Positions 43,382 through 51,554 of a stretch of 64,000 bases of DNA are shown here, in pieces. The stretch spans positions 31,594 to 95,593 of the forward strand of contig CANJME010000013.1 in the NCBI GenBank assembly GCA_947475875.1, given 5' to 3'. The notes under the pieces were generated by a model, which saw only the letters and a list, made by a program, of their open reading frames with translations, did not search any database and was not told the origin of the DNA. The translations under genes and the position numbers were made by a program. Every line of letters begins with the position of its first letter. The stretch's first letter is position 1. The stretch comes from Caulobacteraceae bacterium. Lineage in GTDB: Bacteria > Pseudomonadota > Alphaproteobacteria > Caulobacterales > Caulobacteraceae.

Positions 43382-43510
43382 AAATAAGTACACGGAGGTC
43401 ACGGGCCTTCGGGCAAGCCCGAAGGCACGCACGGAGGTCACGGAGTTATCCGAGCTTGCTCAGACCTCCGTGTCCTCCGTGTCTCCTCCGTGATCTCCGT
43501 GTACTTATTT
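43382..43510. repeat. Long inverted repeat of CACGGAG-type units, copy 1
   Basis: The outer arms AAATAAGTACACGGAG (43382-43397) and its complement (43495-43510) enclose several CACGGAGG(T/A)CACGG units and their complements plus a small hairpin (GGGCCTTCGGGCAAGCCCGAAGG). It lies between pcaF (upstream flank) and the azoR stop. A related copy is at 45217-45346. Confidence 0.75.
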
Positions 43511-43537
43511 TCAAAAGGCGCCTGCGGCGCGAAGACC

Positions 43538-44164
43538 CTACGCCGCCTTAGGCAGGTCGCGGGCCAGGACGCGGGCGATTTCGGCTTTCGCCCCCGCGAT
43601 CGCCGCATCACGCGCTTCGGGGCCGTAGCCGATTTTTTCGGCGCGGATGAAGGTCACGTCGGTCAGGCCGATGAAGCCGAGCAGATGGCGCAGGTAGGGT
43701 TCCTGGAAGTCGACGGCCCGGGCCGGGCCTTCTGAATAGAGGCCGCCTCTGGCCTCCACCACGATGACCGGCTTGTTGGCCACCAGACCCTTGGGCGCGC
43801 CGCCTTCGTAGGTGAAGGTGACGCCCGGACGCACCACATGGTCGAACCAGGCGCGAAGCGTGGTGGGGATGGAGAAATTGTACATCGGCGCGCCGATCAC
43901 CACGACGTCGGCGGCGTTGAGCTCGGCGACCAGGCCGTCGGCAAGCGCTCGGGCCTCGATCTCAGCCGGCGTGGAGGCAACCGTCCGCACGCCCGCCACG
44001 GTGGCCGGTGTCAGATGGGGCAGCGGATTGCTGGCAAGGTCGCGGGTGATGACCTTGGCGCCCGGATGGCTGGCCTTCAGCGCCGCGAGCGTGTCGGCGA
44101 CCAGGATATTCGACACCGAGGCTTCGCCGGACAGCGAGCTGTTGAGAACCAGAATAGTGGACAT
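43538..44164 (-). CDS. azoR: FMN-dependent NADH-azoreductase
   Basis: A 208-residue flavodoxin-fold reductase that reduces quinones and azo dyes. ATG 44164 has GGAGG upstream; the longer start at 44200 would use no such site. FMN contacts appear in LNSSLSGEASVS (about residues 7-18), APMYNFSIPTTLRAWFDHVV (about 93-112) and EARGGLYSEG (about 139-148). The divergent LysR gene probably controls it, an arrangement common for quinone- or electrophile-responsive reductases. Confidence 0.9.
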   Translation of the reverse strand: MSTILVLNSSLSGEASVSNILVADTLAALKASHPGAKVITRDLASNPLPHLTPATVAGVRTVASTPAEIEARALADGLVAELNAADVVVIGAPMYNFSIPTTLRAWFDHVVRPGVTFTYEGGAPKGLVANKPVIVVEARGGLYSEGPARAVDFQEPYLRHLLGFIGLTDVTFIRAEKIGYGPEARDAAIAGAKAEIARVLARDLPKAA

Positions 44165-44214
44165 GACATCCTCCAGGAGGGTTTGAATTGACACGCCCAA
44201 GATCGTGTTTCTTA

Positions 44215-44258
44215 TTACGCAACGCTAGAACGACAAACCGCACATAACCGTTGCATAA
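44215..44258. promoter_or_regulatory. Candidate LysR operator between azoR and its regulator
   Basis: TTACGCAACG (44215-44224) and CGTTGCATAA (44249-44258) form an inverted repeat with one mismatch and a 24-base spacer, in the 106-base divergent gap. The region is AT-richer than its surroundings and must hold both promoters. LysR-type regulators usually bind such sites. Confidence 0.45.
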
Positions 44259-44270
44259 AATGGAACGCTA

Positions 44271-45194
44271 ATGATCGACCTCGAAGACATCCGCGCCTTT
44301 GTGGAGGTGGCCGAGAGCGGCGGGTTCGCCCGCGCCGGGCGAACGCTGAACCTTTCCACCTCCATGATCAGCCGCCGGCTGGACCGCCTGGAGGCCGAGT
44401 TGGGGGCGCGGCTCTTCACCCGCACGACGCGTGGCGTCGCCCTCACCGAGGCGGGGATCAATTTCCGGCCCTATGCCGATCGGGTGCTGGCCGACCTCGA
44501 GGCCGCGCGTGACGCCGTCAGCCAGGAAGGCGATGAGATCACCGGCGCCTTGCGCATAGCCGCGCCCCTGTCGTTCGGGACCATGCATCTGGCGCCGGTG
44601 CTGGCCGAACTGGCCCTCCGCCACCCGCGCCTGGCCATCGACACCGACTATTCGGACCGGCTGGTCAATCTGGTGGCCGAGCGGTTCGACGTGGCGATCC
44701 GGGTCGGCTCGCTGCCCGATTCAAGCCTGATCGCCCGCAAGATCGCCCCCATCCACGCGGCGCTGGTCGCGAGCCCGAACTATCTGGCGCGGGCGGGGAC
44801 GCCCACAACCCTCAAGGATCTGGAAACGCACGAGGGCGTGGTCCAGCAGGGCGCGGCGTGGCGGTTCGGCGGGCCCGGAATGGGCGACATCAGCGCCCGC
44901 ATGCGGGTGCGCTTTCGGGCCAACAGCGGCGAGGCGGTGGCCATGGCCGCCGAGGCGGGTCTGGGCATCGCCGCCCTGCCAACCTTCCTGACCGGTCAGG
45001 CGATTGCTGCCGGAAGGCTGGTGAGGATTCTGCCAGACGCCAAATTCCCCGACCTTGGCCTCTATGTGGTGCGCGCCCCGCCCGCTGGTCACACCCCGGC
45101 GAAGATCAGGGCCCTGACCGACCTCATGCTCGAAAAATTCGGCGGCGAGCCGTGGTGGGACGTGATGTGCACCGAAGAGCGGGCAAGACCCTGA
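44271..45194 (+). CDS. LysR-family transcriptional regulator
   Basis: A 307-residue regulator. The N-terminal winged helix-turn-helix reads FVEVAESGGFARAGRTLNLSTSMISRRLDRLEAELGARLF, split over residues about 8-48. The effector domain begins at about residue 90 (TGALRIAAPLSFGTMHLAP), of the group that reads FDVAIRVGSLPDSSLIARK. Divergent from azoR, it most likely activates azoR and represses itself. The effector (a quinone or other electrophile) is a guess from family members. Confidence 0.92.
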   Translation: MIDLEDIRAFVEVAESGGFARAGRTLNLSTSMISRRLDRLEAELGARLFTRTTRGVALTEAGINFRPYADRVLADLEAARDAVSQEGDEITGALRIAAPLSFGTMHLAPVLAELALRHPRLAIDTDYSDRLVNLVAERFDVAIRVGSLPDSSLIARKIAPIHAALVASPNYLARAGTPTTLKDLETHEGVVQQGAAWRFGGPGMGDISARMRVRFRANSGEAVAMAAEAGLGIAALPTFLTGQAIAAGRLVRILPDAKFPDLGLYVVRAPPAGHTPAKIRALTDLMLEKFGGEPWWDVMCTEERARP

Positions 45195-45216
45195 ATCCGC
45201 GCCTGCGGCGCGGCTG

Positions 45217-45346
45217 AAATAAGCACACGGAGATCACGGAGGAGACACGGAGGACACGGAGAGTCAAAGCGCGCTCGGATACTTCTGTGATCTCCGTGCA
45301 CCCCTCGGGCTCGCCCGAGGGCTCCGTGACCTCCGTGTACTTATTT
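45217..45346. repeat. Long inverted repeat of CACGGAG-type units, copy 2
   Basis: AAATAAGCACACGGAGATCACGG begins the left side (45217 onward) and CCGTGTACTTATTT closes the right (to 45346), with CACGGAGGA repeats and a CCCTCGGGCTCGCCCGAGGG hairpin between. It lies between the LysR stop and the ParA-like stop, so the azoR-LysR pair is bracketed by the two copies. Confidence 0.75.
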
Positions 45347-45365
45347 TATTTCGGCTGGCGCCGCC

Positions 45366-46016
45366 TTAGGGCTCCTTGCCCAGCACCATTGCCATGTCGC
45401 GCCAGACGAAATCCCAGAGGGCGGTGATCTCGGCCTTGGCCGCCTCATCAGCGCTTTCCTCGGCCGAGCGGCCGGTTTCCAGCGCCGTCTGATAGACCGT
45501 GCGGGCGCGCACCACGACGGGGATGACCGGCACGCGCATGTACTCCAGCCCGCGCAGAAAGCGCCTGACCACCGGGGCCTCGGAGCCTTCGCGTGGCACG
45601 GGCGCCTGGTTCATGACCACGGCGCAGGGCTTTTTCAGCTTTCGCACCAGGACAACGGTGCGGGCGAGGCCCGCGAGGTCGAGCAGCGTGGGCCGCACCA
45701 CCAGCACGCTGTAGTCGGCCAGCACCAGGGCCTCCGAGACATCTTCCAGCGCGCCGGCGGCGGTGTCGATGACGACGAGATCTTTTTTCAGCCCCTGGGC
45801 CGCCAGCTGGGCCGAGAGCAGCGTGGCGCCGGTGACCTCGACCACCGCGGGGCCTTCGGCTTCGCGCGAGGACAGCACATCGCGCGCCGATTTCTGCGGA
45901 TCGGTGTCGGCGACCAGCACATCCAGCCCGCGCAGATGGGCCGCCAGCGCCAGGTGGGTGGCGATGGTGGTCTTGCCCGACCCGCCCTTTAGGGCGATGA
46001 CCGCGAGGGTGCGCAA
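45366..46016 (-). CDS. ParA/MinD-family ATPase
   Basis: A 216-residue deviant Walker P-loop ATPase. The motif is [19 protein letters not shown] (signature Lys KGGSGKTT, about residues 8-15), then VADTDPQKSARDVL (about 37-50) and LVVIDTAAGALEDVSEALV (about 86-104). The frame is open to 46085; the TTG at 46016 (LRTLAVIALKGG) places the P-loop at the usual distance, with CAGGAG about 11 bases upstream, so it is preferred. No parB is nearby, which suggests an orphan positioning or plasmid-derived ParA. A decayed copy of its P-loop end is at 47180-47277. Confidence 0.83.
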   Translation of the reverse strand: MRTLAVIALKGGSGKTTIATHLALAAHLRGLDVLVADTDPQKSARDVLSSREAEGPAVVEVTGATLLSAQLAAQGLKKDLVVIDTAAGALEDVSEALVLADYSVLVVRPTLLDLAGLARTVVLVRKLKKPCAVVMNQAPVPREGSEAPVVRRFLRGLEYMRVPVIPVVVRARTVYQTALETGRSAEESADEAAKAEITALWDFVWRDMAMVLGKEP

Positions 46017-46233
46017 AGGGGTTGGGGCTCCTGCTGGATTGCGGCGAAAGCACCCCTGGATCAGGGCGCGCCCAGCGACTAGCACGACCGGGTATGAGGC
46101 GTGAATTGAGTCATCCTGGCCGGACGTGGATAAATGTCGCTCCGGCCGAGCGCCCCGCCCCCGCGTTCAAGGGCTGGCGGCGTCGGCGGGGCGGGACTAG
46201 CGTCGCCTGCATGGAATGTTGTGGAGTAACCGG

Positions 46234-47124
46234 GTGACGCGATTTTCTGTGGCGATCCTCGGTCTGCTGGCCCTGGCGGCTTGCGCGCCCAAGTCCGCCC
46301 TGCCGCGAGAGGTGCGGGAGGACATCGCTAAGGCGACCAAGGGCGTGCGCGAGCCTCCCAGGGCCGAGACCCTGGCCCAGCGCGTCGATGTGACCGGTTC
46401 GGGCGATGACTGGCTGGTCGACTACGAAAGGGCCCCTGCGGCGGGGTGGTGCGGCACCGGGGGCTGCACGCGCGCGCTCTATGTCGCCGAGGGCGGGCGT
46501 CATGTGAAGGTGTTCGACGAACAGGTCCGCGAGTGGCGGCTCACGGCGGGGCGCCCCGCTACCCTGGACATCGAAATCCACGGCTCGAACTGCGATCTGA
46601 CCGGTGTGGAGGAATGCCGCCGCCGGTTTGTCTGGGACGCCGCCGCCGGGCGGTTTTCCGAACGCCCGAACGAAAAAGGAGACGGCTATCTGGCAGGTCC
46701 GCTGTTCCAGCCGGTGGCCCCGTCACAGGCGCGGGTTCCGCCTGAGGTCTCCGCTGAGCTGCAACGCCGGCAGGCCCCCTGCGCTGCGCTCGGGGGGACC
46801 GTGGGCGGGCGCGACAGCGAGGCGATCAGCAGCCCGGACCTGAACGGAGACGGCGTGCGCGACTGGATCGTCGGCTCGCGCTACGTCTATTGCGAACTGC
46901 CCGGCGACGGGCAGGACACCACGCCACCCATGGGCCTTGCGGTTTTTGTCAGCGGCGGAGATCACTGGAGGCTGGCTCTGCGCGCGCCGGAGGACGGTTA
47001 TACGGTGGACGTTGGCGTCACCCCCGCGCGGTTCGGCGTGCGAACTGTGGAGGACTGCTCGAACGGCTCGATGTGCCCGACGCGGTGGTATGGCTGGGAC
47101 GGAGGGAAGCTCGCAGCGCGATAG
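46234..47124 (+). CDS. Lipoprotein, hypothetical
   Basis: A 296-residue protein. GTG 46234 has GGAG 7 bases upstream; the ATG at 46216 has none. The signal ends LLALAAC, a good lipobox. The mature chain has eight or more Cys, including AGWCGTGGCTRALYV (about residues 76-90), NCDLTGVEECRRRFVWD and the C-terminal EDCSNGSMCPTRWYGWDGGK, plus an Asp-rich turn DLNGDGVRDWIVG that resembles an FG-GAP/calcium loop. I do not recognise the family. It lies between a ParA-like gene and a decayed ParA fragment. Confidence 0.68.
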   Translation: MTRFSVAILGLLALAACAPKSALPREVREDIAKATKGVREPPRAETLAQRVDVTGSGDDWLVDYERAPAAGWCGTGGCTRALYVAEGGRHVKVFDEQVREWRLTAGRPATLDIEIHGSNCDLTGVEECRRRFVWDAAAGRFSERPNEKGDGYLAGPLFQPVAPSQARVPPEVSAELQRRQAPCAALGGTVGGRDSEAISSPDLNGDGVRDWIVGSRYVYCELPGDGQDTTPPMGLAVFVSGGDHWRLALRAPEDGYTVDVGVTPARFGVRTVEDCSNGSMCPTRWYGWDGGKLAAR

Positions 47125-47179
47125 GCGGGTATCTCCGCGTCAGGCGCGGACCTGTTCAGAGGATGACGCCGGGAGGACG

Positions 47180-47277
47180 GCCTGCGCAGACGGGCGGCCA
47201 GCGCCGGGCGCGCGGCGATGGTCGTCTTGCCCGACCCACTCTTGAAGGCGATGGATTTCGGTGACAGCGCCGGAATT
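47180..47277 (-). pseudogene. Remnant of a second ParA-like gene (P-loop end)
   Basis: Read on the minus strand, the sequence gives [20 protein letters not shown], close to [20 protein letters not shown] of the intact gene at 45366-46016. At DNA level about 60 bases align well with 45935-46002. No ATG or ribosome site is present, an in-frame stop lies just upstream (47278-47280), and the rest of the ATPase is absent. It is a decayed duplicate. Confidence 0.65.
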
Positions 47278-47342
47278 TAAGGGCGCGCTCAGCGCCCAGC
47301 ACGCCCGGTCAGGGGCGGTGAAGCACGATCGGGGGGCTGATC

Positions 47343-47745
47343 ATGACTTCGAATTTGACCCGGCTGTTGCCTGTAGGGTTGCTCGCGGTCGTATTGGCGC
47401 TGGGCGCGCAGGCGGCGGAACCCCCCAAACCCTTCCTCGACGACGCCAGCGCCCACAACCCCAGCAAAGTGGCTAACCAAACCGACTGCGACAGATATCG
47501 AGCGGGTCTTCCCAGAACGGGCGATGCGTCTGGGCCAGGAAGGGGCCGTGACACTTGAGTGCGCCGTCAACGTTCAAGGGGCGCTGGAGAAGTGCGCCGT
47601 TGTGAAGGAAATCCCCGCGGGCCGCGGCTTTGGGGCCGCCGCCCTGTCTCTCGCTCCAAAATTCAGCATGAAGCCAGTGACCAGGGACGGACCCTATCTG
47701 GGCGGCGCCAAAGTGTACGTGCCTATGGAATTCAGGATTCGCTGA
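47343..47745 (+). pseudogene. TonB-like secreted protein, frameshifted
   Basis: The N-terminal frame (from ATG 47343) gives a signal peptide (LLPVGLLAVVLALGAQA) and PPKPFLDDASAHN. The C-terminal frame gives WLTKPTATDIERVFPERAM, GAVTLECAVNVQGALEKCAV and GGAKVYVPMEFRIR, matching the TonB C-terminal-like domain of secreted alphaproteobacterial proteins. The two meet near 47420-47466, around CCCC and AAA runs, with a shift of one base. Joined, the product would be about 133 residues. The gene is either a recent pseudogene or carries a sequencing error. It has no downstream partner on the same strand. Confidence 0.75.
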
Positions 47746-47794
47746 ACGGCGACCGCCGGTCCCGGCCTTCGCTGACGCTTCGGCGTTCCTCGCG

Positions 47795-47846
47795 GCAATC
47801 GCCAAATCGTTGGCGATTGCATGGCTCGCGCAAGCGCGCGAGCCCG
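47795..47846. terminator. Two hairpins between convergent genes
   Basis: A perfect 11-bp stem (47795-47805 with 47810-47820, loop ATCG) is followed by a GC-rich hairpin (GGCTCGCGC...CGCGCGAGCC near 47823-47846). They separate the TonB-like gene from the adaptor gene ending at 47851. No U tract is visible. Confidence 0.5.
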
Positions 47847-47850
47847 CTCG

Positions 47851-48990
47851 TCACCCCACCACCACCTTCTCGCCCGCCTTCAACCCCGACTTCACTTCCG
47901 CGACGAAATTGTTGTCGACGCCCAGGGTGACCGCGCGGGTTTCCAGCCGGCCGCCGGGGAGTTCGACCTGCACGGTGCGCTCACCTTTCGCGCCGGCGGG
48001 GGAGATCGCCGACGAGGGGATGGTCAGGACGTGGTCGGCCTTGGCCAGCACGACGTGGACCTCGACGGTCATGGCCGGCATCAGGGCGCCGTCGGCGTTG
48101 GGGGTGTCGAAGGTGACGCCGTAGTAAATGGCCCTGGGCGCAGCCCGGGCGGCGATCTCGGGGTCCAGCGAGGTTCCGGCCGGGGTGACGTCGCGATAGG
48201 CAATGGTCGACCAGTGGGGTTTATCGGGCTGCCCCAGGGTCGTGAAGTACACCTTCTGGCCGGGGCGGATCTTCATGATGTCGGCTTCCGACACCTGGGT
48301 GCGCACGGTCATGGTGCCGGTCTGCGCCAGTTTCACGATCACCGGCGTGCCGTTGAAGGTGTTGATGCTGTCACCCTGGCTGACCATGACCTGGGCCACG
48401 AGGCCGTCCATGGGGGCGCGGATATTGGTCTTGTCGAGATCGGCCTGGCCCTGGGCCAGGATCAGTTTCTGGGTGTCGATCTGCTGGCGCTGGTTTTCGA
48501 CCTGGGCCTGGGCGCTGCGAGCGGTGGCGACCGCCTGGTCGTAGGTGAGCTGGCTGGCGGCGCCGCGCTCGAGCAGGATTTTCTGGCGGTCGGCCTCGCT
48601 CTGGGCCAGCGCCGCCTGGGCAATGCGGTCGCGCAAGGTGTTTTCGGCCTGGGTGAGCTGCTGCTGCTGCTGGCGCACCTGGCCCGCCTGACGCTCGGCG
48701 TCGATGACGGCGATGATGTCGCCCTGATGGACGGTGTCACCGAGGGCGACCTTCAGCTGCAGCACGCGGCCGGAAACCTCCGAGCCGACGTCGACCATGG
48801 TGGACGGCTCGAGCGAGCCGGAGGCCAGGACATATTGCTCGACGTCGCCCATCTTCGCGACCGCGGTGGGAACACCTGAGGTCGGCAGGGGGCCGGCGTG
48901 GGTCATGGCGAAAACACCAAGGCCGGCCGCGCAGATGGCGGCGGCGGAGATGCCGGCGATCAGACGTTTGTGGCGATTGTCGAGTTTCAT
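47851..48990 (-). CDS. MacA-like efflux adaptor, third copy
   Basis: A 379-residue periplasmic adaptor starting MKLDNRHKRLIAGISAAAICA (anchor helix about residues 9-29). It has a lipoyl half SGRVLQLKVALGDTVHQGDII, a Gln/Ala/Glu-rich coiled-coil hairpin (about 105-180), a second lipoyl half NIRAPMDGLVAQVMVSQGDS, and barrel and membrane-proximal domains (TVRTQVSEADIMKIRPGQKV). It is closest in wording to the adaptor at 19115. No ABC transporter or TolC gene is adjacent in this window. A 38-residue membrane-protein ORF precedes it by 21 bases. Confidence 0.87.
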   Translation of the reverse strand: MKLDNRHKRLIAGISAAAICAAGLGVFAMTHAGPLPTSGVPTAVAKMGDVEQYVLASGSLEPSTMVDVGSEVSGRVLQLKVALGDTVHQGDIIAVIDAERQAGQVRQQQQQLTQAENTLRDRIAQAALAQSEADRQKILLERGAASQLTYDQAVATARSAQAQVENQRQQIDTQKLILAQGQADLDKTNIRAPMDGLVAQVMVSQGDSINTFNGTPVIVKLAQTGTMTVRTQVSEADIMKIRPGQKVYFTTLGQPDKPHWSTIAYRDVTPAGTSLDPEIAARAAPRAIYYGVTFDTPNADGALMPAMTVEVHVVLAKADHVLTIPSSAISPAGAKGERTVQVELPGGRLETRAVTLGVDNNFVAEVKSGLKAGEKVVVG

Positions 48991-49011
48991 GGCGGGCCCC
49001 TTTCTTCGGAA

Positions 49012-49128
49012 CTAGATGGACTGGGCGATGATGGCGGCGAGGCCGATCAGCAGGCCGGTCAGCAGGGTGACGGCGCCGAGGAGGTTGGCGGCCCGGTCGA
49101 GGATCAAGGTGTTTTCGAAGGTGTGCAT
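49012..49128 (-). CDS. Small single-span membrane protein (38 residues)
   Basis: A short ORF with ATG at 49128, GGAG about 8 bases upstream, and stop TAG at 49012. The product has a polar N-terminus (MHTFENTLILDRAANLL) and a hydrophobic helix (GAVTLLTGLLIGLAAIIAQS). It ends 21 bases before the MacA-like gene, so both are likely on one message. Small membrane proteins such as AcrZ or KdpF tune transporters, which fits the location, but similarity is not shown. The helix and ribosome site argue for real translation. Confidence 0.6.
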   Translation of the reverse strand: MHTFENTLILDRAANLLGAVTLLTGLLIGLAAIIAQSI

Positions 49129-49331
49129 GGTGGTTGCTCCGTCTCTTGTGGCGAACTGCGTTTGCGGCGCCGTTCTGATGGGAGCTTTGTCCTCCGCGCG
49201 GGTTGCGGCGGCGTGGCGCGGTGTGTCGCGATGCGTCGAGGGCGCGGTTAGATGTGTCGCAAGGTGTCAGGCCGCGGGATGTGCGGGGTTTGGACACATG
49301 ATTTTCGCGGCGCCACCCGCGAAGTCGTCGG

Positions 49332-50273
49332 TCAGTCGGTGAAGACGACGGTCTTGCGGCCGTTCAGGAGCACGCGGTCTTCGAGGCGCCACCTCACGGC
49401 TCTGGCCAGCACCCGGCGTTCGATGTCGCGGCCCTTGCGGATCAGGTCGGCGGGGGTGTCACGGTGGGTGATGCGCTCGACGTCCTGTTCGATGATCGGG
49501 CCTTCATCCAGCTCGCCGGTGACATAGTGGGCGGTGGCGCCGATGGTCTTGACGCCCCGGGCGTGGGCCTGGTGGTAGGGCTTGGCTCCGGCGAACCCGG
49601 GCAGGAACGAGTGGTGGATGTTGATGCAGCGCTCTTCCAGCTTGGCGGCCAGGCCCGGCGAGAGGATCTGCATATAGCGGGCGAGGACGACGAGTTCGGC
49701 GCCGGTTTCTTCGATGAGGCGCAGCAAGGCCGCTTCCTGGTCGAACTTGGTCTTGGGCGTCACCGGCAGATGGTGGAAGGCGATGCCGTCAAGATCGACG
49801 GCCGAAAGCGTGCCCCGCTCGTGGTTTGAAGCGACAGCCACCAGGTCCATCGGCAGTTCGCCGATGCGCCAGCGATAGAGCAGGTCGGCCAGGCAATGAT
49901 GGAAGCCGGAGACCAGGATCAACACCTTGCGGCGCTCGGCCGTCGCGCGCAGCGTCCAGTGCATGCCGTAGCTGGCGGCGAGGGGCTCGAACTCGGCGCG
50001 CAGGGTGTCCGCGTCGGCGCCGGTGGCGGCCAGCTGCTGGCCCAGGGCCTTGACGCGTTTGGTCGGAAAGGCGGCGGCAGGTCCCCCGACCGGTTTCGAG
50101 GACGACGAGGGCGTGAAGTGCACGCGCATGAAGAAGCGTTTGGTCTCTTCGTCGTCGTATTGCTGGGCGTCGAGGATGTTGCAGCCGCGCTCGAACAGGA
50201 AGGTCGAGACACGCGCCACGATCCCTGGCTGGTCGGGGCAGGACAGCGTCATGATCAGCGACGAAGCGGGCAT
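49332..50273 (-). CDS. purU: Formyltetrahydrofolate deformylase
   Basis: PurU hydrolyses 10-formyl-THF to formate and THF, feeding purine synthesis and balancing one-carbon units. The 313-residue product begins with an ACT domain ([20 protein letters not shown], about residues 7-26) and continues into a formyltransferase fold: [12 protein letters not shown] (about 119), [14 protein letters not shown] (about 190), and the active site [19 protein letters not shown] and [21 protein letters not shown] Ser/Pro/Ala-rich stretch at residues about 57-75 seems inserted compared with the usual 280-290. The frame open to 50582 is antisense to argE, so ATG 50273 is used. Confidence 0.93.
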   Translation of the reverse strand: MPASSLIMTLSCPDQPGIVARVSTFLFERGCNILDAQQYDDEETKRFFMRVHFTPSSSSKPVGGPAAAFPTKRVKALGQQLAATGADADTLRAEFEPLAASYGMHWTLRATAERRKVLILVSGFHHCLADLLYRWRIGELPMDLVAVASNHERGTLSAVDLDGIAFHHLPVTPKTKFDQEAALLRLIEETGAELVVLARYMQILSPGLAAKLEERCINIHHSFLPGFAGAKPYHQAHARGVKTIGATAHYVTGELDEGPIIEQDVERITHRDTPADLIRKGRDIERRVLARAVRWRLEDRVLLNGRKTVVFTD

Positions 50274-50351
50274 GGGCGCGGGCTCTAGCGCGGGGCGCCC
50301 CTGAACGCAAAGGGGTTTCGCGCAAAGCCTAGGCCGGTCTAAGGTGACCGC

Positions 50352-51527
50352 ATGTCTTCCACCGAGGCTCTGAGCGCGCGCGCCATTGAGGTGCTGACCG
50401 ATCTGGTGGCGTTCGACACCACCTCGCGAGGATCGAACCTCGAACTGATCGGCTATGTCGAGGGTCTGCTCTCCGCCTACGGCATCGAAAGCCGACGCGT
50501 GCCCAACCGCGAGGGGACCAAGGCCAATCTGATGGCCACCATCGGGCCGATGGTCGAAGGCGGCGTCGTGCTTTCCGGCCACACCGATGTGGTGCCGGTG
50601 GACGGCCAGGCCTGGACTTCCGATCCCTGGGTGGTGACGCGGCGCGACGGGCGGCTCTACGGGCGCGGCGTTGCCGACATGAAGAGCTTTCTGGCGCTAA
50701 GCCTGGCGGCCCTGCCGCGGTTCGCCGAGGCGCCACTGAAGCGCCCCATCCATCTGGCGTTTTCCTATGACGAGGAAGTGGGGTGCCTGGGCGCGCCGTT
50801 CCTGATCGAACAGATCGCCGCCACCTTGCCCAAACCGGCCGCCGTGCTGGTGGGCGAGCCCACCGACATGCAGGCGATCGCCGGCCACAAGGGGATTACC
50901 AGCTACAAGGTGACGGTGACGGGCAAGGAGGCGCATTCGAGCCTGACCCACCTGGGGGCCAGCGCCAATATGGCGGCGATCCGCCTGCTCTCCAATCTGC
51001 TGAAGCTGTCGGAAGACCTGGCGGCCGGGGCCGACCCGGCCTCGCCGTTCACCCCGCGCGGCGCCAGCCTGACGGTTGGGCAGATGGGCGGTGGAACGGC
51101 GGTCAATATTCTGGCGCGCGAGTGCGTGTTCATCTTCGACCTGCGCACCGAGCCGGGGATGGACGCGCGGGCCCTGCTCAACGGTTTCTTCGCCGAGGTG
51201 CGCAAGGTCGACGCTGAGCTGAAGGCGCGGTTCCCGGAATGCGGCGTGGAGGTCGAGCGCCGCTCGCTGACGCCAGCCTTCGCACCCGAGGACGGCGGTG
51301 TGGCTGAGGCGATGGCCCGGCGCTTGGCCGGCGACAACGGCCCGGTGCGCGTTGCGCCCTACGCCGCCGAGGCCGGGCAGTTCCAGGAGGCGGGCTTTTC
51401 CACAGTGATCTGCGGGCCAGGCTCGATCGACCAGGCTCACCAGCCGGACGAATTCATCGAAATCAGCCAGATCGAACGCGGGGCTGCGTTCATGGAACGG
51501 CTCGTGGAAATGATGAGCGAGGACTGA
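50352..51527 (+). CDS. argE: Acetylornithine deacetylase, M20 family
   Basis: A 391-residue zinc hydrolase. Metal ligands are in [14 protein letters not shown] (His about 77), [10 protein letters not shown] (Asp about 107), [10 protein letters not shown] (Glu pair about 139-140) and [16 protein letters not shown] (His about 363). A lid/dimerisation domain lies between ([19 protein letters not shown], His about 198). It hydrolyses N-acetylornithine to ornithine in arginine synthesis; similar M20 enzymes act on other N-acyl amino acids. The gene is transcribed alone, divergent from purU, and is followed by a long inverted repeat. Confidence 0.9.
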   Translation: MSSTEALSARAIEVLTDLVAFDTTSRGSNLELIGYVEGLLSAYGIESRRVPNREGTKANLMATIGPMVEGGVVLSGHTDVVPVDGQAWTSDPWVVTRRDGRLYGRGVADMKSFLALSLAALPRFAEAPLKRPIHLAFSYDEEVGCLGAPFLIEQIAATLPKPAAVLVGEPTDMQAIAGHKGITSYKVTVTGKEAHSSLTHLGASANMAAIRLLSNLLKLSEDLAAGADPASPFTPRGASLTVGQMGGGTAVNILARECVFIFDLRTEPGMDARALLNGFFAEVRKVDAELKARFPECGVEVERRSLTPAFAPEDGGVAEAMARRLAGDNGPVRVAPYAAEAGQFQEAGFSTVICGPGSIDQAHQPDEFIEISQIERGAAFMERLVEMMSED

Positions 51528-51554
51528 GACGCGACGCGAGAGGCAAGAAAGCAA

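Noticed and set aside
43382..43510. Possible CRISPR-like array (repeated CACGGAG units)
   Set aside because: The units are short, adjacent and inverted relative to each other, without regular spacers or cas genes.
43538..45194. Composite transposon around azoR-LysR
   Set aside because: The bracketing repeats carry no transposase and no evident target duplication, so mobility is not supported.
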